Part shown: positions 41,807-54,169 of the stretch, piece by piece
How positions within the stretch are numbered: position 1 is the first letter of the stretch
Layout: each line of letters starts with the position of its first letter
Source: Arenimonas sp. SCN 70-307
GTDB taxonomy: Bacteria; Pseudomonadota; Gammaproteobacteria; Xanthomonadales; Xanthomonadaceae
Assembly (NCBI RefSeq): GCF_001724815.1
Contig: NZ_MEDO01000016.1
Coordinates: 1-59,296, forward strand
Direction of reading: 5' to 3'
Length of the DNA stretch: 59,296 nt
Notes under the pieces: generated by a model
Seen by the model: only the letters and a program-made list of their open reading frames with translations
Told to the model about the DNA's origin: nothing
Database searches by the model: none
Translations under genes and position numbers: made by a program

Positions 41807-42813
41807 CCGCCCCCCGTTTGCTCGACCCCGGCTTCAACCTGACCCTGCGGCCGATGCGCTACCCGAGGTTCTACGAGATGTACCGCGACGCCATCCGCAA
41901 CACCTGGACGGTGGAGGAAGTGGACTTCTCGCTCGACACCAATGACCTCCACAACAAGCTCGGGCCGGCCGAGCGGCACCTGGTGGAGCGGCTGGTGGCT
42001 TTCTTCGCCACGGGCGACTCGATCGTGGCCAACAACCTGGTGCTCAACCTCTACCAGCACATCAACGCCCCCGAGGCGCGGCTGTTCCTGTCGCGCCAGC
42101 TGTACGAGGAGGCGCTGCACGTGCAGTTCTACCTCACCCTGCTCGATACCTACCTGCCGGATCCTTCCGCGCGCGCCAGGGCCTTCGCGGCGGTCGAGAA
42201 CATCCCCTCGATCCGCAAGAAGGCCGAGTTCTGCTTCCGCTGGATGGACAGCGTGCAGGAGCTGCAGCGGCTCGAGACCCCGGCGCAGCGACGCCGCTTC
42301 CTGCTCAACCTGGTGTGCTTCGCCGCCTGCATCGAGGGCCTCTTCTTCTTCGGCGCCTTCGCCTACGTGTACTACCTGCGCTCGCGAGGGCTGCTGCACG
42401 GGCTGGCGGGCGGCACCAACTGGGTGTTCCGCGATGAAAGCGGGCACATGGCCTTTGCCTTCGAGGTCATCCGCACGGTTCGCGAGGAGGAGCCCGGGCT
42501 GTTCGACGACGAACTCAAGGCCCAGGTGGTGAAGATGGTCGAGGAGGCCGTGGACTGCGAGCAAGCCTTCGCCGAGGACGTACTCAGCGGCGGCGTGGCC
42601 GGGCTGTCGACCCGGGACATGCGCCAGTACCTGGAATACGTGGCCGACCAGCGCCTCGCCCAGCTCGGCCTGCCCAGGCGCTTCGAGGCCCGCAACCCCT
42701 TCCCGTTCATGGACCTGCAGGACGTGCAGGAACTGGCCAACTTCTTCGAACGCCGGGTGTCGGCCTACCAGGTCGGCATCCAGGGCGACGTCCAGTTCGA
42801 CGCCGCCTTCTAG
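41803..42813 (+). CDS. nrdB: Class Ia ribonucleoside-diphosphate reductase, beta subunit
   Basis: The protein has 336 residues with a GTG start overlapping the nrdA stop (GTGA). The di-iron site is visible: Asp in EVDFSLD, Glu, His and radical Tyr in YEEALHVQFY (E-x2-H-x3-Y spacing, Tyr near 110), and later CIEGLFFFGAF and RDESGHMAFAF. The tyrosine is present, so this is a classic tyrosyl-radical, oxygen-dependent enzyme. A terminator is not obvious; a short GGGGACAGGGTC repeat piece follows the stop. Confidence 0.96.
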   Translation: MTAPRLLDPGFNLTLRPMRYPRFYEMYRDAIRNTWTVEEVDFSLDTNDLHNKLGPAERHLVERLVAFFATGDSIVANNLVLNLYQHINAPEARLFLSRQLYEEALHVQFYLTLLDTYLPDPSARARAFAAVENIPSIRKKAEFCFRWMDSVQELQRLETPAQRRRFLLNLVCFAACIEGLFFFGAFAYVYYLRSRGLLHGLAGGTNWVFRDESGHMAFAFEVIRTVREEEPGLFDDELKAQVVKMVEEAVDCEQAFAEDVLSGGVAGLSTRDMRQYLEYVADQRLAQLGLPRRFEARNPFPFMDLQDVQELANFFERRVSAYQVGIQGDVQFDAAF

Positions 42814-42871
42814 GGGGACAGGGTCGCTTTTAGTGTCCGTATCCCAGCGGGCGGGGGGTAAAATGGCCGGC

Positions 42872-43699
42872 ATGACGACCCCTGAAGCCAGCCTCCTCGG
42901 CAAACCCGTCCAGTACGGTGCCGAGTACGACCCGACCCTGCTGTTCCCGATTCCCCGCGCCCAGGCGCGGGCCGCGCTTGGCCTGGGCGAGGACCTGCCC
43001 TTCGTCGGCGTGGATTTCTGGAACGCCTATGAACTGAGCTGGCTCGACGGCCGCGGCAAGCCGCGCGTGGCGCTGGCCGAACTGCGGGTGCCGGCGGCCT
43101 CGCCGAACCTGGTCGAATCCAAGAGCCTCAAGCTCTACCTCGGCAGCTATGCCATGGCCCGCTTCACAGACACCGACGCGCTGCGCGCGCAGCTGGTGGC
43201 CGACCTCTCGGCCGCCGCCGGCGCGCCGGTCAGCGTGGTGCTCACCCCGGCCGGTTCGAGCAACGTGGCCCTGATCGAGAACCTCGAAGGCGACGTCATC
43301 GACGACCTGCCCATCGAGATCAGCCACTACGGCCCGCCGCGCCCCGAATTCCTGTCGTCCGACCCCGGGCTCAAGGCCGACGAGGTGCTGGTCTCGCACC
43401 TGCTCAAGTCCAACTGCCCGGTCACCGGCCAGCCCGACTGGGCCAGCGTGCAGGTGCGCTACGCCGGCCCGCGCATCGCCCGCGACGGGCTGCTGCGCTA
43501 CCTGGTCAGCTTCCGCCAGCACAGCGACTTCCACGAAAGCTGCGTCGAGCGCATCTTCATGGACATCCTGGGCCAGTGCGCGCCCACGCGCCTGGCGGTG
43601 TACGCTCGCTACACCCGGCGCGGCGGCCTGGACATCAACCCCTTCCGCGCCACCCCGGGCCTGCCCCTGCCGGGCAACCCGCGCACCAACCGCCAGTAG
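42872..43699 (+). CDS. queF: NADPH-dependent 7-cyano-7-deazaguanine reductase (long form)
   Basis: The protein has 275 residues and is the two-lobed (YqcD-like fused) form found in gammaproteobacteria. FVGVDFWNAYELSWLDGRGKP, ESKSLKLYLGSYAMARF, the catalytic-Cys segment SNCPVTGQPDW (near 182), and VERIFMDIL...YARYTRRGGLDINPF are diagnostic. It reduces preQ0 to preQ1 in queuosine synthesis. An ATG nine bases upstream (42863) has closer spacing to the G-rich ribosome site and is an equal alternative start. No preQ1 riboswitch is visible before it. Confidence 0.96.
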   Translation: MTTPEASLLGKPVQYGAEYDPTLLFPIPRAQARAALGLGEDLPFVGVDFWNAYELSWLDGRGKPRVALAELRVPAASPNLVESKSLKLYLGSYAMARFTDTDALRAQLVADLSAAAGAPVSVVLTPAGSSNVALIENLEGDVIDDLPIEISHYGPPRPEFLSSDPGLKADEVLVSHLLKSNCPVTGQPDWASVQVRYAGPRIARDGLLRYLVSFRQHSDFHESCVERIFMDILGQCAPTRLAVYARYTRRGGLDINPFRATPGLPLPGNPRTNRQ

Positions 43700-43722
43700 C
43701 CGCCCGCCCCGCCGGAGAGCCC

Positions 43723-44202
43723 ATGCGCAACACCCTGCCCTGCGTCGCCCTGGTTTCGATCCTGGTCCTGGCCGCCTGCGGCAAGCAGGAAGAGGCGGCG
43801 CCCGCGCAGGCCGCGGCCGGCGAGGCGCCCGCCGCCGAGGAAACCCTGCCCGAAGAACCGCCCATGCCCAGCGGCGACTTCCGCGTGGTGGCCGTCGAGC
43901 TGGGCAGCCGCCTCGACGAGGAAGGCCGCGTGGCCGCCCCGCGCGACGTGTTCGCCCCGGGCGACACGATCCACGCCGCCGTGGTCGGCGTCGGCACCAG
44001 CCCCGGCCTGACCCTGTCGGCGCGCTGGACCACCGCCGACGGCACCGAGGTGGCCAAGGCCGGCCAGAGCCTCGCCCCCGAGGCGCCGACCGTGGCCAGC
44101 TTCACCGTCTCCAAGCCCGATCCCTGGCCCACCGGCGCCTACCGCGTCGAAGTGGCGATCAACGACCGGGTCGTCGAGACCCGCGCCTTCGAGGTGCGAT
44201 AG
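43723..44202 (+). CDS. Lipoprotein of unknown function
   Basis: The protein has 159 residues. A lipobox (LVSILVLAAC) is followed by an Ala/Glu/Pro-rich linker (about 20-52) and one beta-rich domain (FRVVAVELGSRLDEEGRVAAP, then AYRVEVAINDRVVETRAFEV). This domain looks like a small Ig-type fold and no family is recognised. The gene follows queF closely on the same strand and may be cotranscribed, though no functional link is apparent. Confidence 0.7.
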   Translation: MRNTLPCVALVSILVLAACGKQEEAAPAQAAAGEAPAAEETLPEEPPMPSGDFRVVAVELGSRLDEEGRVAAPRDVFAPGDTIHAAVVGVGTSPGLTLSARWTTADGTEVAKAGQSLAPEAPTVASFTVSKPDPWPTGAYRVEVAINDRVVETRAFEVR

Positions 44203-44236
44203 CGCGCCGGCACCCCGGCGCGTCACGCGACGCGTC

Positions 44237-44621
44237 ATGTCCAAGCATCCCTGCATCCTCTGTGGCGCCTGCTGCGCCACCTTCCGCGTGTCCTTCCATT
44301 GGTCGGAGGTGCAGCCCGACAACCCCGACGGGCCGCCCGCCGACCTGGTGGTGCCGCTGCGCCGCCACGAGCTGGCCATGCGCGGCACCGACGGCGCCAA
44401 CCCGCGCTGCGTGGCCCTGCGCGGCACCATCGGCGTGGACGGTCACTGCGGCATCTACCCCAACCGGCCCAGCGTCTGCCGCCAAGGTGGAGCCGAGCTG
44501 GGAGTTCGGCCGGCACAGCCCGCAGTGCGACAAGGGCCGCCTGGCCCACGGCCTGCGGCCGCTGACGCCCGCCGACTGGGCCCATCCGGACGAGGACGCC
44601 GGGCCCGGCCAGGCCGCCTGA
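44237..44621 (+). pseudogene. YkgJ-family Cys-cluster protein, broken by a one-base frameshift
   Basis: The first frame gives MSKHPCILCGACCATFRVSFHW and ends its family match at CGIYPNRPSVCR (about residue 82). The matching continuation, KVEPSWEFGRHSPQCDKGRL...GQAA, is in the next frame and stops at 44619-44621. The length 385 equals 3n+1, so one extra base (likely a C in CCGCCAAGG, 44478-44486) explains it. The intact protein would be about 127 residues, normal for YkgJ-like proteins, which bind zinc or an iron-sulfur cluster through CxxCxxCC and a later Cys. It is either a real frameshift or a sequencing error. Confidence 0.75.
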
Positions 44622-44747
44622 ACGGGGGGAGCCGCCCCCCCCCCTCCGGACGCCGGCCGGGGACCGTGGCCGAGTTGTCCGCGACCCGGCGTTGGTTCGG
44701 CGTACGGTCCACCAGGGGGGTGGGCCGATTCGCCAAGGGGACCACCC

Positions 44748-46961
44748 ATGAATGCACCTGCCTGCCTCCGGCGGCTTGGGCTGCTGTTCGCCCTATCCAC
44801 CGGTCCCGTTCTTGCCGCTCCCAACCTTCCCGAAGCCGCACCCGACCTCGCCGTCACGGCGCCCGGCCAATCCGTGGTGGTCGACGTGCTGGCCAACGAC
44901 CGCGCCAGCCTCGGCCCCGACATCCGCCTGCTCAACGCCCACAAGCCGCGCCACGGCAAGGCACAGGTCGAGAACGGTCGGGTTCGCTACACGCCCAACG
45001 CCGGGTTCACCGGCTCCGACCAGTTCGTCTACATGGTGCAGGCGCCCAAGTCGCAGCCGCGCGTGGGCACCGTCACCGTCAACGTCGGCGCCGGCGGCGT
45101 CGCGCTGACGATGGCCGGCCAGGTGGTGGACGAACCCATCCCGGGCGCCGTCGTCACCGTCTCGGTCGGCGGCTTCGACTTCGTGGCCGTGGCCGATGAG
45201 AACGGCAACTACGTCATCGACATCGCCGCGCTCACCGGCAATGCCTTCGTCAGCGTCAGCGCGGTGGGCACTTCGCCCAGCGGCGGCGCGGTGGACTTCG
45301 TGTCGCTGGTGGGCGAAATCGCCCGCCTCGACGCCGAGGCCGGCAGCGACGGCATCCTGACCCTGGACGAGAACAACCAGGTCAACGTCACCCACTTCTC
45401 GACCGCGCAATTCGTGCTGCTGGGCAAGGCCAACGGCGGCCGCGCGCCGACCAGCGACGCCAGCCTCAAGCAGCTCACCCAGAACATCGACATCGACGAG
45501 CTGATCGAGCTGGCCGCGGTGATCAAGCTGGTGGTGGACGAGGGCTACGCGCTGCCGCCGGGCGTGCGCAGCCCGCTGGCGCTGATCAGCGACGAGAACG
45601 CGCTGGTCGGGTTCATCGGCGCACTGCCCGCCGGCGTGCTCGAGGACACCGTGGCCGAAGTCGGCAGCGGCGCCGGCGAACTGTCCGGCTTCTCGGCCGG
45701 GCGCATCCCGTCCGGCTATGCGCTGGTCTTCCCGGGCGACACGGGCACCATCCGCATCGGCATCGGTGGCCAGCTGCTGCTCGAGCTGGGCAGCGTCACG
45801 GCCTCGACCACCTCGGGCCGCGGCAACCTCGTGGGCGCCAACTTCAACACCAGCCCGGGCCTGGACTGGTTCCTGGACGGCAACACGCTGGTGGCCGACC
45901 TCGACAGCCCGTCGCTGGGCTTCGGCTACCAGACCTCGCCCGGCTGCCCGGTGCCGCAGAACCTGCAGGTGACCTTCCGCACCGTCGGCCTGCGCCTTGA
46001 GCGCATCCAGGACGGCGCGGGCATCGACTACCTCAACGTCACCCAGGTGCAGGAGCGCAGCTTCCTCGACCAGACCGGCAGCTGCACCACCCCGCCGGAC
46101 GACACCTTCACCAGCAGCTTCCGGGCGCTGGGCTTCGAGGATGGCGCGGGCGAACTGCCGTTCACCGCCGGCGAGTCGCTGGGCACGATGATGCTCTCGC
46201 ACTACGGACCGCAGCGCTTCGTGCCGGGCGCGACGGGCATCTTCTGGATCGCCGCGCTGTTCGACTTCAATGCCTCGCAGGTGGACATCCCGCAGATCGC
46301 GCCCGGCTTCACCTGGTCGATCAGCGGCGGCCGCCTGAACGTGGCGCTGGCCAACACCGTCACCGGCGAGGTGCTCAACTACCAGTACCGCCGCTACCAG
46401 ACCGACGGCCGCAAGGGCGAGGGCCTGTTCACCGTGGTCACGCGCCCGGACGGCGCGCGCGCGGCGAGCTACAACCTGGCGGCGCGCGTGGACGGCAGCC
46501 TGCCGGCCTTCACCGAGGCGATGCTGCCGGGCCGCTGGCGTTCGGGCTTCGACATCAGCCAGTTCCAGCCGGACCTGGCCAGCGACTTCGGGTTCTTCCT
46601 GCGCATGTATGACGACCCGCAGCGCAGCGGAACCTTCGAGTCGGTGTCCTACCTGCCCGACGGCACGCCGCAGGCCTCGTTCTTCCCGCCCGTCACCTGG
46701 GGCGTCGCCAGCGGCGCCGACGCCGGCGCCAAGGAGGTGCTGTCGTACTTCAACGGTTCGGGCATCGTGAGCAGCTGCAACGTGGGCGTCGACCCGGTCT
46801 GCCAGCTCTGGCGCCGGCGCACCTGGACGCCGGTGGCCATCGACGGCAACCGCGTCTACGTGCTCGAGCGGCTGTATTTCCAGATCGGCAACCCGTTCAC
46901 GGACGCCCCGCAGATCATCGCCGAGCGCCCGAACTTCTACGAGCGCGGCGAGATTCCCTGA
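44748..46961 (+). CDS. Large secreted beta-rich protein with N-terminal cadherin-like repeat
   Basis: The protein has 737 residues with a signal peptide (LGLLFALSTGPVLA). Residues about 30-120 (VVVDVLANDRASLGPDIRLLN...GFTGSDQFVYMVQ) form a Big/cadherin-like repeat of the type that starts with VxVLxND and ends with GxDxFxYxV. A short carboxypeptidase-regulatory-like domain follows (VDEPIPGAVVTVSVGG, about 125-175). The rest is Asp/Gly-rich beta sequence without a known family. It is probably a surface or secreted adhesin-like or carbohydrate-linked protein; the function is unknown. Confidence 0.7.
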   Translation: MNAPACLRRLGLLFALSTGPVLAAPNLPEAAPDLAVTAPGQSVVVDVLANDRASLGPDIRLLNAHKPRHGKAQVENGRVRYTPNAGFTGSDQFVYMVQAPKSQPRVGTVTVNVGAGGVALTMAGQVVDEPIPGAVVTVSVGGFDFVAVADENGNYVIDIAALTGNAFVSVSAVGTSPSGGAVDFVSLVGEIARLDAEAGSDGILTLDENNQVNVTHFSTAQFVLLGKANGGRAPTSDASLKQLTQNIDIDELIELAAVIKLVVDEGYALPPGVRSPLALISDENALVGFIGALPAGVLEDTVAEVGSGAGELSGFSAGRIPSGYALVFPGDTGTIRIGIGGQLLLELGSVTASTTSGRGNLVGANFNTSPGLDWFLDGNTLVADLDSPSLGFGYQTSPGCPVPQNLQVTFRTVGLRLERIQDGAGIDYLNVTQVQERSFLDQTGSCTTPPDDTFTSSFRALGFEDGAGELPFTAGESLGTMMLSHYGPQRFVPGATGIFWIAALFDFNASQVDIPQIAPGFTWSISGGRLNVALANTVTGEVLNYQYRRYQTDGRKGEGLFTVVTRPDGARAASYNLAARVDGSLPAFTEAMLPGRWRSGFDISQFQPDLASDFGFFLRMYDDPQRSGTFESVSYLPDGTPQASFFPPVTWGVASGADAGAKEVLSYFNGSGIVSSCNVGVDPVCQLWRRRTWTPVAIDGNRVYVLERLYFQIGNPFTDAPQIIAERPNFYERGEIP

Positions 46962-46968
46962 GCCAAGC

Positions 46969-46996
46969 ACGGCGCCGGCCACCCGGCCGGCGCCGT
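46969..46996 (+). terminator. Strong hairpin after the large secreted protein
   Basis: ACGGCGCCGGCC (46969-46980) pairs with GGCCGGCGCCGT (46985-46996) around ACCC. There is no U-tract, so it may work with Rho or protect the transcript. Confidence 0.45.
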
Positions 46997-47049
46997 ACCC
47001 CGGCGGATCTTTGCCCGGGGGGCGCACAACAGCGACAATGCGGGGCTGA

Positions 47050-49290
<2,241 letters not shown>

Positions 49291-49297
49291 AGAGAAA

Positions 49298-49340
49298 GGG
49301 GGTCAGGTTCACTTCCCGCCGGGAAGTGAACCTGGCCCCC
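49298..49340. repeat. GGGGTCAGG-type hairpin repeat after icd
   Basis: The 20-base left arm (49298-49317, GGGGGTCAGGTTCACTTCCC) and right arm (49321-49340) are complementary with one mismatch around GCC. The arm start resembles that of the element at 22822-22901, suggesting one repeat family dispersed in the genome. It also could act as a terminator-like hairpin for icd. Confidence 0.75.
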
Positions 49341-49362
49341 TTCTTGTCGAGCCAAAGAAAAA

Positions 49363-49390
49363 CCCCGCCCGGTCGCGAGACCGGGCGGGG
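49363..49390. terminator. Bidirectional terminator between icd and katG
   Basis: CCCCGCCCGGTC (49363-49374) and GACCGGGCGGGG (49379-49390) pair perfectly around GCGA. It is flanked by AAAAA on the left and TTTTGATTT on the right. The U-tract exists on both strands, so it serves both convergent genes. Confidence 0.85.
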
Positions 49391-49406
49391 TTTTGATTTA
49401 CGCGGA

Positions 49407-51728
<2,322 letters not shown>

Positions 51729-51783
51729 TTAACAGGGCTGCGTGATAGCCTCGGGCACCTTCGAACCACCCCCGGAGAACCGA

Positions 51784-52704
51784 ATGCGCCTCACCGCCAC
51801 CCCCAGCCTGCTGGCCTTCGCCCTGGCCTTCGCCCTGACCGGCTGCCAGAAGGCCGACGAGGCCGCCCCGGCCGCCGACGCCGGCCTGGCCAGCAGCACC
51901 GGAGCCACGGCCGAGCCGGCCGCCGAGCCGGACCGCAACGCCAACGCCGACCCGATCGATGCCGTGCTGGCCGGCGACTGGCGCGACCCGGCCAACGTGG
52001 CCCGCGACGCCTGGCGCCACCCGCGCGAGACGCTGGCCTTCTTCGGCGTGGGCCCGAGCCAGCGCATCGTCGAGATTTCGCCGGGCGGCGGCTGGTACAC
52101 GGAGATCCTGGCACCGCTGCCGAAGGACAAGGGCAGCTACGTGGGCGTGGTCAACGACCCGGCCAAGGCCGCCAACGAACGCGCCCGCGACTACTACGCC
52201 AATGCCAACGGCAAGCTGCGCGAGAAGCTGGCGGCGCGTCCGGACGTCTACGGCAACGCCGTCCTGGTCGAGGTCGACCCGGCCGCGCCGGTCATCGGCG
52301 AGCCCGGTTCGGCCGACGTGGTGCTGACCTTCCGCAACGTGCACAACTGGGTGATGTCCGGCCAGGAAGCGGCCATGTTCAAGGCCTTTTACGACGTGCT
52401 GGCGCCGGGCGGCGTGCTGGGCGTGGTGGAGCACCGCGCGGCGCCGGGCAAGTCCCTGGCCGAGGTGAAGACCTCGGGCTACCTGCCGGAAGACTACGTG
52501 ATCGGCCTGGCCGAGGCCGCGGGCTTCGTGCTCGAGGAAAAGAGCGAGATCAACGCCAACCCGGCCGACACCAAGGACCACCCGAACGGCGTGTGGACCC
52601 TGCCGCCCTCGAACAACCACCCCGAGGCCGACCGCGCCAGGTACGCCGCCATCGGCGAGAGCGACCGCATGACCCTGCGTTTCGTGAAGCCGCAGGCGGA
52701 GTAA
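51784..52704 (+). CDS. Lipoprotein-signal class I methyltransferase-like protein
   Basis: The protein has 306 residues. A lipobox (LLAFALAFALTGC) and an Ala-rich linker to about 55 precede a Rossmann methyltransferase fold. Motif I is IVEISPGGGWYTEIL (near 95), then SADVVLTFRNVHNW and a strand-4/5 region FYDVLAPGGVLGVVEHR. The family is known among proteobacteria as predicted methyltransferases with an N-terminal export signal. SAM is not normally available outside the cytoplasm, so real methylation there is uncertain. It is followed by a terminator. Confidence 0.82.
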   Translation: MRLTATPSLLAFALAFALTGCQKADEAAPAADAGLASSTGATAEPAAEPDRNANADPIDAVLAGDWRDPANVARDAWRHPRETLAFFGVGPSQRIVEISPGGGWYTEILAPLPKDKGSYVGVVNDPAKAANERARDYYANANGKLREKLAARPDVYGNAVLVEVDPAAPVIGEPGSADVVLTFRNVHNWVMSGQEAAMFKAFYDVLAPGGVLGVVEHRAAPGKSLAEVKTSGYLPEDYVIGLAEAAGFVLEEKSEINANPADTKDHPNGVWTLPPSNNHPEADRARYAAIGESDRMTLRFVKPQAE

Positions 52705-52732
52705 ACCGCCGAGGGCCTGGTTGTCGAACAAA

Positions 52733-52754
52733 GAGGGGCCCCACGGGGCCCCTC
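52733..52754 (+). terminator. Terminator after methyltransferase lipoprotein gene
   Basis: GAGGGGCCCC (52733-52742) pairs with GGGGCCCCTC (52745-52754); GTCGTTTCT follows. It lies 28 bases beyond the stop codon. Confidence 0.65.
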
Positions 52755-52769
52755 GTCGTTTCTGGCTTC

Positions 52770-52835
52770 TGTAGGAGCGGCTTCAGCCGCGAAGCTCTTG
52801 ATTCAAAAGATTCGCGGCTGAAGCCGCTCCTGCAA
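52770..52835. repeat. REP pair (GTAGGAGCGGC-type REPIN)
   Basis: Two REP units in inverted orientation form the pair. TGTAGGAGCGGCTTCAGCCG starts at 52770, and its reverse complement (CGGCTGAAGCCGCTCCTGCA) ends at 52835. They are separated by a short AT-rich middle (AAGCTCTTGATTCAAAAGAT). Units of this exact type are spread by RAYT transposases in pseudomonads and xanthomonads. It sits between a terminator and the convergent amidohydrolase gene. Confidence 0.85.
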
Positions 52836-52843
52836 GGGTGCGC

Positions 52844-54124
52844 TCAGCGGGTGTCTTTTTCGACCACGCCGCCCTTGATGACCACCGGGATGGTTTCGAG
52901 CAGCGCCACGTCCGCGGTCGGGTCGCCCGGCACCGCCACGAAATCGGCCCAGCGGCCCGGCTCGGCCACGCCCACGTCCTGGCGGCCCAGGGCTTCGGCC
53001 GAGTTCACGGTGGCGGCCTGGATGGCCTGCAGTGGCGTCATGCCGTAGCGCACCATCCACGCGAACTGGCGGCCGTTGTCGCCGTGGCGGTGCACGCCCG
53101 CGTCGGTGCCGTAGACCATGCGCACGCCGGCGGCGTGGGCGCGGCGGAAGTTCTCGCGCTGCAGGTCGGCGATCTCGCGGTCCTTGCGCAGGTTGTCCTC
53201 GAGCACGCCGTTCTTGCGGCCCTCGGACTGGGTGTACTCGGTGTTGTAGATGTCCATCGACAGGAAGGTGCCGGCCTTCCTGGCCAGCGCGATGCCCTCG
53301 TCGTCGATCAGGCTGGCGTGCTCGATGGTGTCCACGCCGGCGCGGATGGCGGCCTTGATGCCCGAGGTGCCGTGCGCATGCGCGGCCACCTTCAGGCCCC
53401 ACTGGTGCGCTTCCTCGACCACGGCGCGCATCTCGTCCTCGCGCATCTGCTGCTGGCCGGGTTCGGTGTTGCGCGAGAACACGCCGCCGGTGGCGCAGAT
53501 CTTGATCACCTGGGCGCCATGCTTGCGGATCTCGCGCACCCGCTTGCGGGCCTCGTCGGGGCTGTCGGCGTTGTACGGGTTCCTGGCCTCGAATGACGGC
53601 GGGAAATAGGTTGAATCGCAGTGGCCACCGGTGGCGCCGAAGCTGTAGCCGGCCGAGACGATGCGCGGGCCGCGCACCTTGCCCTCGTCCACGGCCTGGC
53701 GCAGGCCCACGTCGTTCCAGTGGTCGGCGCCGACGTTGCGCACGGTGGTGAAGCCGGCCTCGAGCGTGTCGGCGGCGTGCCTGACCGACAGCATCGACCA
53801 GAACCGGTCGGAGAACTGCAGGCCGGTGTAGCCGCCGTAGGTGGGGTCGGAATCGAGGTGCACGTGCATGTCGATCAGGCCGGGCAACAGGCTCAGGCCG
53901 GGCAGTTCGATGCGGCGCGCGCCCTCCACCGCCGGGCCGGGCCCGGCGCTGATGCTGACGATCTTCCCGTCGCGCACGAGCACCTCGGGCTTGGCCACCC
54001 ATGTTCCGGTGCGCACATCGAGCAGCCGCTCGGCCGAAATGACCACGGTGTCGGCGACGGCCGGGAGCGCGGCCACGCCCAGGCTTGAGGCAATCAAAAG
54101 CGAAACAATCCGGCGCATCGTCAT
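52844..54124 (-). CDS. Exported metal-dependent amidohydrolase (Xaa-Pro dipeptidase/imidazolonepropionase-like)
   Basis: The protein has 426 residues with signal peptide LLIASSLGVAALPAVA. The amidohydrolase-superfamily metal site is complete: GLIDMHVHLDSD, VIKICATGGVF (the Lys position), KVAAHAHGTSGIKAA, TIEHASLIDDEG and YGTDAGVHRHG (final Asp). The end VGVAEPGRWADFVAVPGDP is typical. The family includes membrane-associated dipeptidases and carboxypeptidases with broad activity; the substrate here is unknown. It lies in the periplasm or envelope. Confidence 0.9.
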   Translation of the reverse strand: MTMRRIVSLLIASSLGVAALPAVADTVVISAERLLDVRTGTWVAKPEVLVRDGKIVSISAGPGPAVEGARRIELPGLSLLPGLIDMHVHLDSDPTYGGYTGLQFSDRFWSMLSVRHAADTLEAGFTTVRNVGADHWNDVGLRQAVDEGKVRGPRIVSAGYSFGATGGHCDSTYFPPSFEARNPYNADSPDEARKRVREIRKHGAQVIKICATGGVFSRNTEPGQQQMREDEMRAVVEEAHQWGLKVAAHAHGTSGIKAAIRAGVDTIEHASLIDDEGIALARKAGTFLSMDIYNTEYTQSEGRKNGVLEDNLRKDREIADLQRENFRRAHAAGVRMVYGTDAGVHRHGDNGRQFAWMVRYGMTPLQAIQAATVNSAEALGRQDVGVAEPGRWADFVAVPGDPTADVALLETIPVVIKGGVVEKDTR

Positions 54125-54169
54125 CCCTTGGGTTCGTGGTTGGCGGGGTGGCCCGGGAACATTACCGGT

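Noticed and set aside
42814-42871. Possible preQ1 riboswitch before queF
   Set aside because: The gap is too short and lacks the A-rich tail and pseudoknot features of preQ1 aptamers.
44793-47027. 744-residue minus-strand frame opposite the large secreted protein
   Set aside because: It has shadow composition with no motifs. The plus frame has a signal peptide and a cadherin-like repeat.
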